From NCBI RefSeq assembly GCF_014905175.1, contig NC_057790.1, forward strand, positions 7,998,001 to 8,062,000: a DNA stretch of 64,000 nucleotides. Direction: 5' to 3'. Source of the stretch: Aphidius gifuensis. Lineage: Eukaryota > Arthropoda > Insecta > Hymenoptera > Braconidae. Positions 46,832 through 58,627 of this stretch are shown in pieces (the stretch's first letter is position 1; every line of letters starts with the position of its first letter). Both the position numbers and the translations under genes were made by a program. The notes under the pieces were generated by a model that saw only the letters and a list, made by a program, of their open reading frames with translations, did no database searches and was not told the DNA's origin.

Positions 46832-49800
46832 ATTGTGTTAATTCAACACAAACGATCGATGTTGGATTAACACAAGAATTGAAATTTAGACCATCGAATT
46901 TATGTTAATTTTTCATATTTTTTTCTATTATAAATCAACCGCTAATACAAAAGTATAACTTGATAATAAAGCATTGAAAAAAATAAAATTTGAAGGTTGA
47001 ATAATCATGTCATAGAAGTAGACAAAATAATAATCATTCAAATAAATTTTTACACCAACAATATATATATATTTATATCAGTACAAATTACAACTCAAAT
47101 TCATACATCACAATTTATCCTGAATACATGTAATTTTATAAAACATGTAAAATTTACATATTAAGATGGACGAAAACGTTGGTCAACCACAAATGCATTA
47201 TTAATATTTTATAAATACAACACGCAAACCTTTTAATAAATTTTTTACCTCAAAAAATAAGTTAAAAAAAAATAATTGGAATCTTTAATTATTCATATAT
47301 TTTACATGTTATAAAGCTTTATTTTTTTTTCTTTGAATTTTTCAATATAATTATTTAAATATATATATTTTCTTCTAAATTTATTTATTTTTGTTTTATT
47401 TTTTTCTATTTCTAAAAGCTTACTTTGAGTGTTTGAAAAATTATGTACAATTTTGTTTGGATTATTTTACAAATTTTTCAAGAGATTTCCGGTGTCCCCT
47501 GTCTTATTTTCTTGTCTTAAATTTCCTTTTTTTTTATATTCATAGTATTATTTTTTGACAAAATTTCTAAATTAAAAATACTTGACAAAACACGTACGCA
47601 TGTTAAAATGATCCATATATGTATATACTAAGTTGACAACTGTTCGTGATCACAGCTATTGCTTTTATATCCATCAACTTTTGCATTATGCATTGGCACG
47701 ACTGAAAACCTCATCATGCATACGTCTAACAGATCATTAATAGTATTTATTTGCTACTCTTTGATTGCAATTAAATTTATTTTTTAACATCAAAAGTTAT
47801 TAAGAACAAGTATACAAATAAATATTTTTAAATGAATATAATTATGGTAATTTAATTAAATCATAATTGATAAATTATCAATAAAACTATTACTTCATGA
47901 AATTTTCCAAGTAATTTTTCTCAATGTATATAAATTTATAAAAAATATCAATTAATATAAATAAATATTTTATCCGGAAGGCAATTCAATCAAGTAATAC
48001 GGGTGATACTTAGTCAAAAAAACGTGGGAAATTTAAAAGATGTATCTACCCTTATGCATCTATCAACAACCAAAAACTTAAGATTTTTATTTTATATATA
48101 AATGTGTATATATTATTTTTTCTTTTTCTCTCGCACTCTTTGTATATTTATACTTTCAAAAATTTACACAGTGATATAATAATATATATATAAATCCAAG
48201 ATTATCTTCTTATCCAAATTTTTGTATATATGCATTTGTTTGTCATGTCTTTTATCTTCAAGATAATATTTAAAGCTATAGTACTTCTTGAAGAAAAAAA
48301 ATATGCCTCAAAAGTGTATCACAAAAATTTCTCTAAAACATAATTTTATCATCTTTCTCAATGATAATAATAAAAAAAAAAAAAATTCATAAAAAAATAT
48401 CTTGGTAAATTCTTTGGATATAAATTTTTAAATTCAGGTGGATCCTTTATTCTTCCCTCGTTCATGAATCATTCGAAAAATTTAATTAAAATATTTAGAA
48501 TTCTTGGTAAATGATGGTGTTGCATTGTCAAGAATTTTCTCATATATATAATAAAGTGTATGCGTATATAAAATAATAAATTAATCATTGAATATAAATA
48601 CTTGACTTAAAAAAAAAAACATATGTATATATTCAACTAATTATAAGTATTTTAAATTGACGAGTAATTTAAAAGTTATGAATCTTGACATAATAAAACT
48701 GATAAGAAAAATGAAAAAAGAAAAAAAATTAATAATTTTAAGTATCCCAAACAGCAGCAGCTGTCTGCTCTGAACAAGATAGTGTCACCCTGCATAATAA
48801 TCGGTTAACAGGTTTTTATGAACCTGTAACGGTAAACGACGGAAGCCGCACTCAAGCAAACCAAGCAATCCATGGCCATGCCAATTTACCATAACTCTTG
48901 TGTTGTGGCCCACGACAACACGTTCATTTTTTCAATATACATATACACATATATACACACTATTAAATATTATTGCCATTTTTTTTTTTTTTTGATATAT
49001 ACACATGTGCTGATGATGATAATGATGATGCTGATGACGATGTTGATGTTGATGATTATAATGTACTTGTTCATAATACACGCACATCAAGTAACAACAT
49101 TAAATTGATTAAACCTAAAGCAATCATGTATATGTGTATGGCTCAATCGTGGATAGTATTAAAATCCTGGGAACAAGACCCCCCGACAAGAGGTTCCCGA
49201 GTGCAACCAATGAAAATAAAAAGGATGTCAGATTGGTCGCGACGTCGGAAGTTACGGATTAAGTTAGGAAGTGGACTGTTAGTCGGTTTGGCTTGTATTA
49301 ATTTTATATATGTATATATATATATTTAAGAGTATATAACGAAATAAAATCAGTTGTGTGATATATGATAAAGACTCGGTAAATATAGCTTCATTTAAAT
49401 CACTCAAAATGCTTAAGTATTATCATCAAGAACCGTCAATTTCAGTGTTAATAAAAATAAAAAAATAATATATTAATTTCATTTGACTATAAACATTAAT
49501 AAAAGAAATAAAAAAATATTTTTTTATTATTATTCTTTTGTAAAATATATATGTGTTGATTAAATTCTTTATATAATTTTAAATATTATTATCAATTTAG
49601 TTGGTTAATTGGGATAATTGATTTATAATATTTTTGTAATTTTGGCATTTTGTTGTCTGTGGTCATCGTACGTAAGTTGGGTTCATGTCGCGACAAAACC
49701 CTCAGGCGGCATCGTCCTCTCGGGGTGTGAATAGTAGTGGGTGGATGATATGGCTGTATTATACGAGTCTGAGGGTAAAAACCTTGACCCAGGAAGGCAA

Positions 49801-52440
49801 AAAAAAAAAAAAAGGCTTGTTCATCCCACCCAACAACCCACTTTACTCCTGCTTGAGAAAATCTTGCACGCGATCATCAATTCAACCATGTGGCCATTAT
49901 TAGAATTTATTTTTTTTTTCTTCTTCTTCTTTTTTCTATTTATTTTCATCTCTTTTATTTCTCTTTATAAATTATCATCTATTTGCTCTAAATACTCATC
50001 ATCCGGACTAATCGTGTTTATGATAATTATTTCAATAATTTTTTAAATTAACTATAATCCTCAAATAAAAAAAAATAAAAAAAAGGTCGCTTAATATTAT
50101 TTCAACCGTGACAAATTTTTATTGATGATTAATTAATGCATAAAAGCATATTGAATGGATTTGCAGCAATATGCCAGCAACATCTGTTCCTAGACGAAAA
50201 AAGAAAAAAAAAAAGAAAAATAATATATAAATATTTTTTTTGAAGGGATGAATAACACGATGTGTGTACAACTTGTTTGGGAAAAAAATTTTTCTTTTTT
50301 TTTCTCATGAATTAGGTTATTATAAATAAATATTTTTAACGTAAATTTTTTAATCATTTTGATGTTATTTTTAATCCTCAAACTGTCCTCTTGAAGATTA
50401 TTTCCAGATTCATAAACAAAAATTAAATTATGCTACTAAAATTTTGTTTTTGATTTATAAATTTTTCAAGAGCTTCGCCAGTTGTTTGTTTTAAAAAATC
50501 CAATTTATACAACATTGCTTCTAATTTAATTTTTAAACTTGTCTCATTTTGTAGCGCACAGTGTTGATATTAAATTTTCTAAAATAATAATTATTTCAAG
50601 TCACAGTGTTGCATATAAAATAGACACAAAAAAAAGCTCAGTCAATATAAAAATTTGTCTATAAATTTATTCATTTTTTATTCCAGTTTTTATAAGTGAA
50701 GTTTGTTTTTGCTTGACCCCATCAAAACCGCTGACAAAATGTATTCATCAGCTTCAAAACATTAAATCTGATTGTCTTGTTATTTGTTATTTTTCCTGAC
50801 ACCCATAAGCCAATGTCCCGCAAACTTTCACGAAGAGTCAAGTGGATCTGATGAAGGGGTCTATATCAGGATACATTCAAAGTGTATATAATGTACATGG
50901 TATACATATCGTTTGTTAAACAACGACCCTCTTACTTTCTGTGTGTCTCGAAATTTGTGGAAAGACCCTTCGTGCAGTTATACAAGAGAGGTGTGCAAGA
51001 AGGGCGTTGATGTTATGACTATTATCGGGGTCAGGGTTACAAATGGGTTAGGGAAATCCTCCGGTGGTTTCTAACCGATCAAATGCAAAAAAAAAAAATA
51101 ACCACTAAAAACATTTCCAACAATATGTGGGTCATAATCCTCCATACAATAGACTGATTTTTGGTAATTTTAAATGGACATTATGTATGACACGTCAACT
51201 GAGTGAATCCTTCGTTTCATCATTGGGGAATTCGGTGGTTATTTTATTTATTTTTTGTTTAAGAAGTTGACGTCCTTGAGTTTCTGCCTTACCTCAATAT
51301 ATCCAAAAGACCAATGTCTAGACACAAAACCATGCCGACAATAGGGCGGTCTTCTCTTTTTTTCCGATGGCTCGTGCCTATATACTTCCTCTTATTTTTT
51401 TTCTCTCCCTTTTTTTGTTTCCCCCCTCGATGGGGGAGTTAAACTTCTCGAACACTGACTTCAAGGGGTCCCCATACCAAAAACACGAAGAAAAAAAAAA
51501 AAAAAAAGGAATACTCAAGGTAGTAAAGGATAAAGTAAAAGAAAAAAAAAAAGCACACATGTATGTGTTGACGTAAGAGAAGACTTGAAATAATTATCTG
51601 TACGCTCGTGCCACACCCTCCCACTAAACACCTGGTCAGTCTAGACTATGCTTACAAGACAGTGTGCATTATATTCTTAAATGTCAATTTTATTAAGAAG
51701 CTATTTTTTTGGATTCTTCAATGATTCCAATCTAACATAGAGATACATATTTATTAAATTTTCTTTCTACATGTTATTTGAAATAAATAATGGGACTAGA
51801 AATTCTTTCTAAATTGATGATGATGATGATAAGATTGATCATCCTATTCTTTCGATTGAATACAACACTAATAAATATTTTTTTTTTTCTATTAGTAAAA
51901 CACCTGGAGAAAATTTAAATTTAAAAATACATTTCTATTAATTTTTGGGAAGAAAAAAAAAAACATTTGATGGCTTAGAAATAAAATTGATTATAACTGA
52001 CCTAAGATAAATTAAATTAATAGAAAAAAAAATTTACAAAATAGTTATTTTGTATATCGAATATAGTACTGGGGTGTTTTATTCTACCCTTATATCGTAT
52101 CGAAATATCAAAATCCCAGACTCGTTATGTGCTCAAAATAAAGTCAATGTATATTATGTCACCACCCTTTTTTTTGTTCTTACTTGTTTCCTTTTTTCTT
52201 TATTTATTTTTACTCTCATGTTTGCTGGTGGTAGTGTATATCGTTTGGCCTACGGTACCAGTAGTTGAATCGAAGCCAACAAGAAACCGGGGGTGGGCAA
52301 TCTGGGGGTCATGAATGAAATCCCTCCTGGATGAGGGTCGACTCAGGGGTATATGACCCTCTTTATCCATCTCTCATGGGGCTCCCTTCTTCGACTTTTT
52401 TGCCAAGGAAATATGTTCTTATATATATATATATATTCAA
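46832..52440. other. Intron segment, AT-rich
   Basis: Patches of ordinary complexity lie at 48740-48910, 49140-49290, 49660-49900, 50800-51080 and 51340-51480. A GAT-type microsatellite lies at about 49006-49055, and a small stem (ACAGGTT/AACCTGT) at about 48809-48828. No gene recognised. Confidence 0.4.
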
Positions 52441-52450
52441 AACAATAACA

Positions 52451-52506
52451 TGTCCACGTGGACACTGGTAAATCCACGTGTCTTTTACCAAACATGACAA
52501 CACGTG
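52451..52506. promoter_or_regulatory. Cluster of three CACGTG E-boxes
   Basis: CACGTG occurs at 52455-52460, 52475-52480 and 52501-52506. The first is the centre of the 14-bp palindrome TGTCCACGTGGACA (52451-52464). The second is bracketed by GGTAAA and TTTACC. A CCACATGTGG palindrome follows at 52813-52822. Such sites bind bHLH factors such as Myc/Max, Clock/Cycle or Hairy-type repressors. The cluster lies about 6 kb upstream of the second visible coding exon and could serve an internal promoter or an enhancer. Confidence 0.45.
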
Positions 52507-52541
52507 GAAAATAATAAACAACCCTACAGTTATTTTTATAC

Positions 52542-52542
<1 letters not shown>

Positions 52543-52572
<30 letters not shown>
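52543..52572. repeat. (TA)n microsatellite
   Basis: About 15 uninterrupted TA units, close to the E-box cluster. Confidence 0.85.
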
Positions 52573-52575
<3 letters not shown>

Positions 52576-55102
52576 TATATTTTTATTTATCAATTCTTTT
52601 TCATCAACAAAATAAACTTTGTTTAAAAAAAAAAATATTATCTATACATTTATTTGATTCTGACAAGTGTCATCTTAAATTTGTATCAAATTTAAAAAGA
52701 AAAAAATAAAAAAAAAAATAAAACATTTGGGCCATGTGCTGGAGATCTGTTTTTCATCTCGATTCTTGATCTTGTTGGGGCTGTCATCATGCACCCTTTT
52801 AGTCACGGTGGTCCACATGTGGTTTTAATATAAAAAATACCAAAAAGCAGGATTAACAAAAACAACGAAAAAATGCATTTATTCATATCCTGGAATTTTG
52901 TTTTTTTAATTGTCATAAATAATGTTTGAGATTAGTTGATATTTATAAATTGCATTTGCATTTTTGAAAATATTCGACGACCCTTACTTGTAATAATTAA
53001 GTTGATATTTATAAAACTTCATTTTTTTTTGAATAATGCACAATATTGCATTATTATTCATCATTTCGTCTACACGCATATATTCATGTCACTTTTTTTT
53101 TTTAAACACATGACAATGAAAAATATAATCAATAGCTATATAGCATTTTAAATATATACCATTTGCAAATTATTCTATTCCAGGATAATACGAATAAAAA
53201 AAAACAGCAAGAATTTTAGAAAAGATTGTTTGAATACTTTCTTCATTCAGTCATCTTAGGTCGCGTGTTTGAAGTCAACCCATCGAGCTTTTGCTACCAC
53301 GAATCCCAAAATACTAAAAGAAATAAAAAATATTTTATTCATTTATTATTTGTTTTATATAATTCATTTAATAACAATTTCTTGTTTTTATTTCCCATAA
53401 AACAATCATTAACATGCAATATAATATGTAATCATTTTAAATTATATTTTATCAAAAATTCAAAGAAATATGCTTGAGGGTTGTAAATATAATATTGCAC
53501 ACGAATGCCTGCTGCCGCTGCTATGTATATATTTTTTTAAAATTTGTTAATAGAAGTTTTTAAATGAAAAAAAAAAAAAAAAATTGGATTATTCACATAA
53601 ACACTCAGCGTGTATTCGTAGTAATAGTTTGACAGAAAAAGGCGTGCATCCTGCTTACTAGTATATATATTTTTTCATGGCTTAAGGGCGTAGCCACGAC
53701 GTTCGACGTGCATATAGACACCCTTAGCCCAACCACCACCACATTCTTTTTTTTTACAATTTATTATTTTTATTTATTCTTCAACTCACTTAGACACATA
53801 TCGTATTTATCATGTCAACTCTCTTGTGAATCATATATATAGTGTACCATGATATTTTCGAAAGGGGCCAGCTGCAGAGCGCTCGAGCGAAACCGACAGA
53901 GAACGACGACTGCATATATATCCACAAATTCATATATATATATATACTTAGGAACGTTGTAAAAATAATTATTAAAGCCGTTACCATATATACCATTCGG
54001 GGCCACTCTCTTTGCGCTTATGGGTTGAGGTAAAGGCCTCATCCGGAGCCAATTGTCTCTTTTGAATTCATTTTAGACTTTTTCCATCGTAATAATAATT
54101 ATACACATGGATATTTCCCATTAATTTTGTTTTTTTTTTTTTTTCGTTATTTTTTTGTTACCAATTATATATTGGCTTGTTTAACTAACAAGTCATTTTC
54201 ATTTATTATATATATTTTTTCTTTTTATTTGATACATTGTTCAATAAATTATAATATTATTTTGAAGGTGGTTATTAGTTTGTGTATTTAACAAATAAAT
54301 AATTAATATATATTATTAAAAAATATTTAAAGCATTTTTAATAAATATTTTGGTTGTTTTTTAATAATAACTTTTATATCTATAAAATTATTTAACTTTA
54401 ATTGTAACATGTTTAACGAAAAAAATGAATGAGGGTGACCAAGATAGAAAAAAATTTCTAAATTAAAGAAACCTTTTATCTAATCAAGTATTTCCTGTTA
54501 TTATCACGATCATTTTTTTAAATTAATTGTATCTTTGTATAGTAATTAAATAAAATATTTAACCACAAGCTTAATAAATAACTTGACATTAATTTATACT
54601 GTCAAATGGTGTAGTCAAATTTCGCAATTTTCTTTTGTATATATTTTTAGAAAATTAATGATTATTTTGAAGGGCAGAAAAATAACTTAATTTGATACCT
54701 TTGTATATCCATATTTTCGTAGGGTTTTATTTATGATTGATGCATGTGTTATGTACAGTTTTGCTTGAAGAAAAATGAATAATCTTCTTTTGTTAATTTT
54801 CGTTATATATTTAAGTGTGTCGAAGTTTCAGTCTATAGAGTATTAATCAATTTTTTTCCTGCACCAATGCGGGTATAATATATTAAATTATTATTCTCAG
54901 TATGTTGTACAAGTTATGTGGCTATGTGTGATGATCATTGTGTATCGTTTCTATTGTATACTGATATTTAATCATTTTTCTACAATATTGCAGCGTAATA
55001 TCATGAACCCTTATGTGACTTCACACACAGTTGTGTTCAAGTGTCAGGACAAAATTTTAATTTCAAAATATTTAATTAACATTTGTTCTAAATTTAATTT
55101 TG
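52573..55102. other. Intron segment, AT-rich
   Basis: A GC-richer patch at 53850-53920 (GGGGCCAGCTGCAGAGCGCTCGAGCG region) may be regulatory. Otherwise A/T runs with no gene recognised. Confidence 0.4.
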
Positions 55103-55175
55103 GATTGACATAAAAATAGTACTGCCACTCGAATATATTTTACAAATTTCTAGTATTTATTTGACACATAATTGA
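55103..55175. repeat. Dispersed repeat, copy C
   Basis: The left part (55103-55150) aligns with the copies at 38639 and 46786. The right part (55152-55175) matches 43373-43396 at 23 of 24 bases, including TTGACACATAATTGA. It therefore joins the two sub-blocks and is the best guide to the consensus. Confidence 0.5.
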
Positions 55176-55438
55176 TGTTATTTTGGCATTTTCTTTGTAT
55201 TAATTTAATCGACAAGGCTATAGTGAATTGAATTAACACAAAAACTAAATATGGAACATTCTAAACCTTGAATTGAAAACATAATCAATATATCATTTTA
55301 AAATTTGAGGGTTATTTTATTTGTTTTATTGTACAAAGTAGCATAAGGGATATTGTTTTAATTTTTATTTTAAATTTTCTTATTCTGATATGTTTTGGGA
55401 GGAGCAAAAGAGAAAAAGAGGGGGGTCGTTGACCGCGA

Positions 55439-55448
55439 TTTGGCGGGA
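55439..55448 (+). promoter_or_regulatory. E2F-like site
   Basis: TTTGGCGGGA matches the E2F consensus core and sits in a GC-richer island (about 55390-55570) with few homopolymers. It lies 3.1 kb upstream of the second visible coding exon of Tet. The island is a candidate internal promoter or enhancer. Confidence 0.35.
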
Positions 55449-55570
55449 GGATTAAAAACACAAACCTTTGCCTTCCGGCGTTTTGAATTGCGGGCGGTAG
55501 AGTTGTAACAACCTGTTCTAACCGTCCATGGATGTCTAATGAAAGCAACGGCTCTTTAGGCAACGTTGAC

Positions 55571-58552
55571 CATCTGTTGTCTATATTTATTAAAATGTAT
55601 TGGTGTATTTTTTTTTATTTATTTATCCAATGAAATAGCTTGTTTTGTAAATTTAAGTCAGCTGAGTCTCGTGTCTGATCCTTAAAAACTTTTGCGGATA
55701 ATAAATTTTCGACAAAATAAACACATTCATGGATTCTTTCTTTTTTTTTTTTTTTCATTTTAATAGTCTCATGACTCGGCTAAATTTTATCAGCTGTTAC
55801 CATAAAAAAAAAAATTAATTAAAAAACAACATTGTTTTTTATTTTTTGTTCATTCAATGCGCAATGTCACTGTCACTCTTATCTCATACCCTATTGTCCT
55901 GATTATATTTTTCATGAGCTAAAACGAGGTGGTCTTGAAAAATAATAATAACAATAATAGTAATAATAAACATGGGGTGAAAAGAAAGACACAAATATTC
56001 TGCTTTAACAAATTCGCTATGTCACAGAGTTTAACATTTTTATTTTCTCAGTTGTGGGATATTTTCAATTGTTCATTCGTTTATATCATCAAGCTTTTTT
56101 TTTTTTTATTCTTTTTTCGATTTTTGTCTGGCACAAAAATGCATTGTATTCATTGCGTTTTGTCACTGTGAAATGCGGCAACAGCTGTTCTTCATTGATT
56201 CATTTTTTTTCTTTTTTTTGTTGGGCGGTTTCGATCAGTGATCGATTGTCACAAAAACATACAAATACATGAAATATGACTTTTTCAAAATGAAAAAAAA
56301 TATATATATTTATCAAATAATGATTTTATCTGAATTTTATACATTCAGCTTTTTCATAATAATATATTTGAAAAAAACAAAATTTTAAAAATTGTTAAAA
56401 TTATAGTTAAAGAATTTTTCAACTCCGACAATATCAATTTTTCGGCATCTGACGAACGATATGTTGTAAAAAAATTTTTATTTATATTATTATATTCATT
56501 GAAAAAAAAAAAAAAATTTATAATTTACAAAATATTTTAATTAGCTTATCGGTATTCAATCGTTGACAGCTGCCACGCAACACAAGCTTCTAATTGGCTA
56601 CCGTTCTTACGTCCAAGCAACGTTCCATCCTCCATGAATCCAGTTTTTATTTTGAAATAAATAAATACTTTATCTGAGTATATATGAAGTACATGTATAT
56701 ATATATTGTTGTTACTCTTTATGTTTAATTTTATTTTTTTTATTTTTTTTTCGATTTAATATCCAACCATAGAAATTATACATATTTTTAACTGGGGACA
56801 ATATACAAACATATATCGTAATATGTTGTCGTAAATGCAAGATAAATATCGGGCTAAAGAAACGAGCTCATGTTGACTGTCGATGAAGGGACGTTAAGTG
56901 CACAAAACACCAAGATTCAAACAAGATGATAATGTCTTTGAGTAAAATAATTTTTTATTATCCCTTTTTTATTTTTTTTATTCATGCAATTTTGCATTGT
57001 TAATTGATGAAAAATTATTCTTTATATATATAATCATAATACTCATTTTAAATCAAAGAAAAACAAAGTGTAAATATACATTCAATATCTTGAAGTAGTG
57101 TCGATATATTTAGATAAACATTTTTACATTTAATTTTCTTTCTTTTTTTTTTATCTTTACAATTCAAATTTTTTCCATTTCAAAGACACCGCACAATTGG
57201 CTTTTTCTATAACGAAGAATACCACAGAGGGTTGTGCTTAACGAAACCTATGAAATTATGAAACTATGAAAGAAAATTTTTAATATTCCAGTAAATTATT
57301 TACGCTCTATTTATCAACCCCAAAGTGCATTGAATAAACGCATCTTCTTTTGATGTATCAGCCTAATTGATTGACAATTGTCTTTATGTGTGTTATTTTT
57401 TTTTTCTTTTATGAGAAAGTTGAAAATTATATCTTTAATTGTATACATATAGGCTCATGTGTTAAATAAACCCAATAAAAATTAAAATAAAAAAAATTAA
57501 CAAATATAAAAAAGTTCAGCAACTTTTGCCCCAAAAATTTTCATACTTTTTTTTTGTTTTTCACGCACTAAACTTTAACTGTGTGGATAAAAAATAAAAA
57601 AGTCACGAGAAAGAGAAAAAAGAAGGGTCACGGGGTGAAACTTATGATAAGGAAAATAAAAAAAAAAAGAAAGAAAAATATATTTCACCCCTCTTGGTGG
57701 AGCGTAGGTGTATTTATTGCTACATGTATAAACTTTTGCTTTTGCGGAAGTTAGTCAATGTATATACAGTGGCTCGTGGATAATATGTAATGGAGGGATG
57801 AGTGAGGATATTTATGGGAGTGGGTTAGCAAGGTGGTTGATGTAGGCACTTGGTTATCGTGGATGAGACTAACGCTTACAAGGGAATTATACCTCGATCA
57901 TCCATGCGTGTATATCTATCACCGAGTTTTACAATTTTATTATTTCCGCAAAATTTTATAACGCCAGTGACTTACAAATCTTTTTTTTTATTTTCATTAA
58001 TTTTTTTAAAATCACGTATTGTTGAGAAAAAATAAAATAATTCAACAATTTTTAGCAATGACAAGTTAAAATATGCGTATGTTATTTCAAGTTAGTCATT
58101 GTTAAATTTGTGGGATAAAAAAAAATGAACTTGAAACCTTATAATCAATACAAATGAATTTTTTTTTTTAACAATCAATCATTACGTTACAGCTCACTGA
58201 ATACTTTTATTACTGCGTAATTTAATTTTGTGTTGAGCGCGTAAAAAAAATAATCAATTTTCATTGCTTTTGTGATTTACGCTTGCGCAATATAATTTCA
58301 AATTTTTTTGTTATTCATTTTTTTAAATTAAGAATTTTTTAAATTGCCTTTGGGAGTTTAGGTAGAAGTCTGTTGTATCTACAGAAGTAATTAAAATAAA
58401 AAACTGTCGGTAAATGAGTAATTATTTACTGTTGATAACAAAGATTTTCTTCAATATTTTTTTGGAATTTAAATTTTAAATGCTCGATTTATTTAACAAC
58501 ACACACGCACTCATGAAATATTATTAATTTTTGTGTATTTTATTTGTTACAG
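55571..58552. other. Intron segment before the second visible exon
   Basis: AT-rich with a few ordinary patches (about 56560-56640, 56850-56930, 57690-57900). No exon or promoter can be supported. It ends in the polypyrimidine tract and TTACAG acceptor of the next exon. Confidence 0.4.
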
Positions 58553-58627
58553 CATTTGTATCACCTGCAGACTGGAGAAGGTGCATTCAGAGAACGAGGC
58601 CGAGGCCGAGGGAAGGGTACAACGAGG
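58553..58627 (+). CDS. Tet: Tet internal exon, RG-rich segment
   Basis: A 75-bp exon sits between a strong acceptor (TATTTGTTACAG) and the donor AGG|GTAAGT. It is phase 0 at both ends and so continues directly from residue 381 of the upstream exon. It encodes 25 residues, starting HLYHLQTGEGAFRER and ending GRGRGKGTTR. The RGRGRGKG run resembles an AT-hook core without its proline and may contact DNA or RNA; that is inference. It is far richer in G and C than the intron around it. Because it is a multiple of three it could be skipped without a frameshift. Its place in Tet rests on phase, strand and splice quality; a cassette exon of another transcript is possible. Confidence 0.65.

Larger units (their letters stand above)
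31312..58552 (+). other. Tet: Giant Tet intron (27,241 bp, phase 0)
   Basis: It begins GTGAGT and ends with TTTTATTTGTTACAG. The next exon continues in phase 0 without a stop. Small phase-0 exons inside it cannot be excluded by eye. It separates the CXXC exon from the rest of the enzyme, as in other insects where long and short Tet forms are made from different promoters. Contents that I can support are listed separately. Confidence 0.65.
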
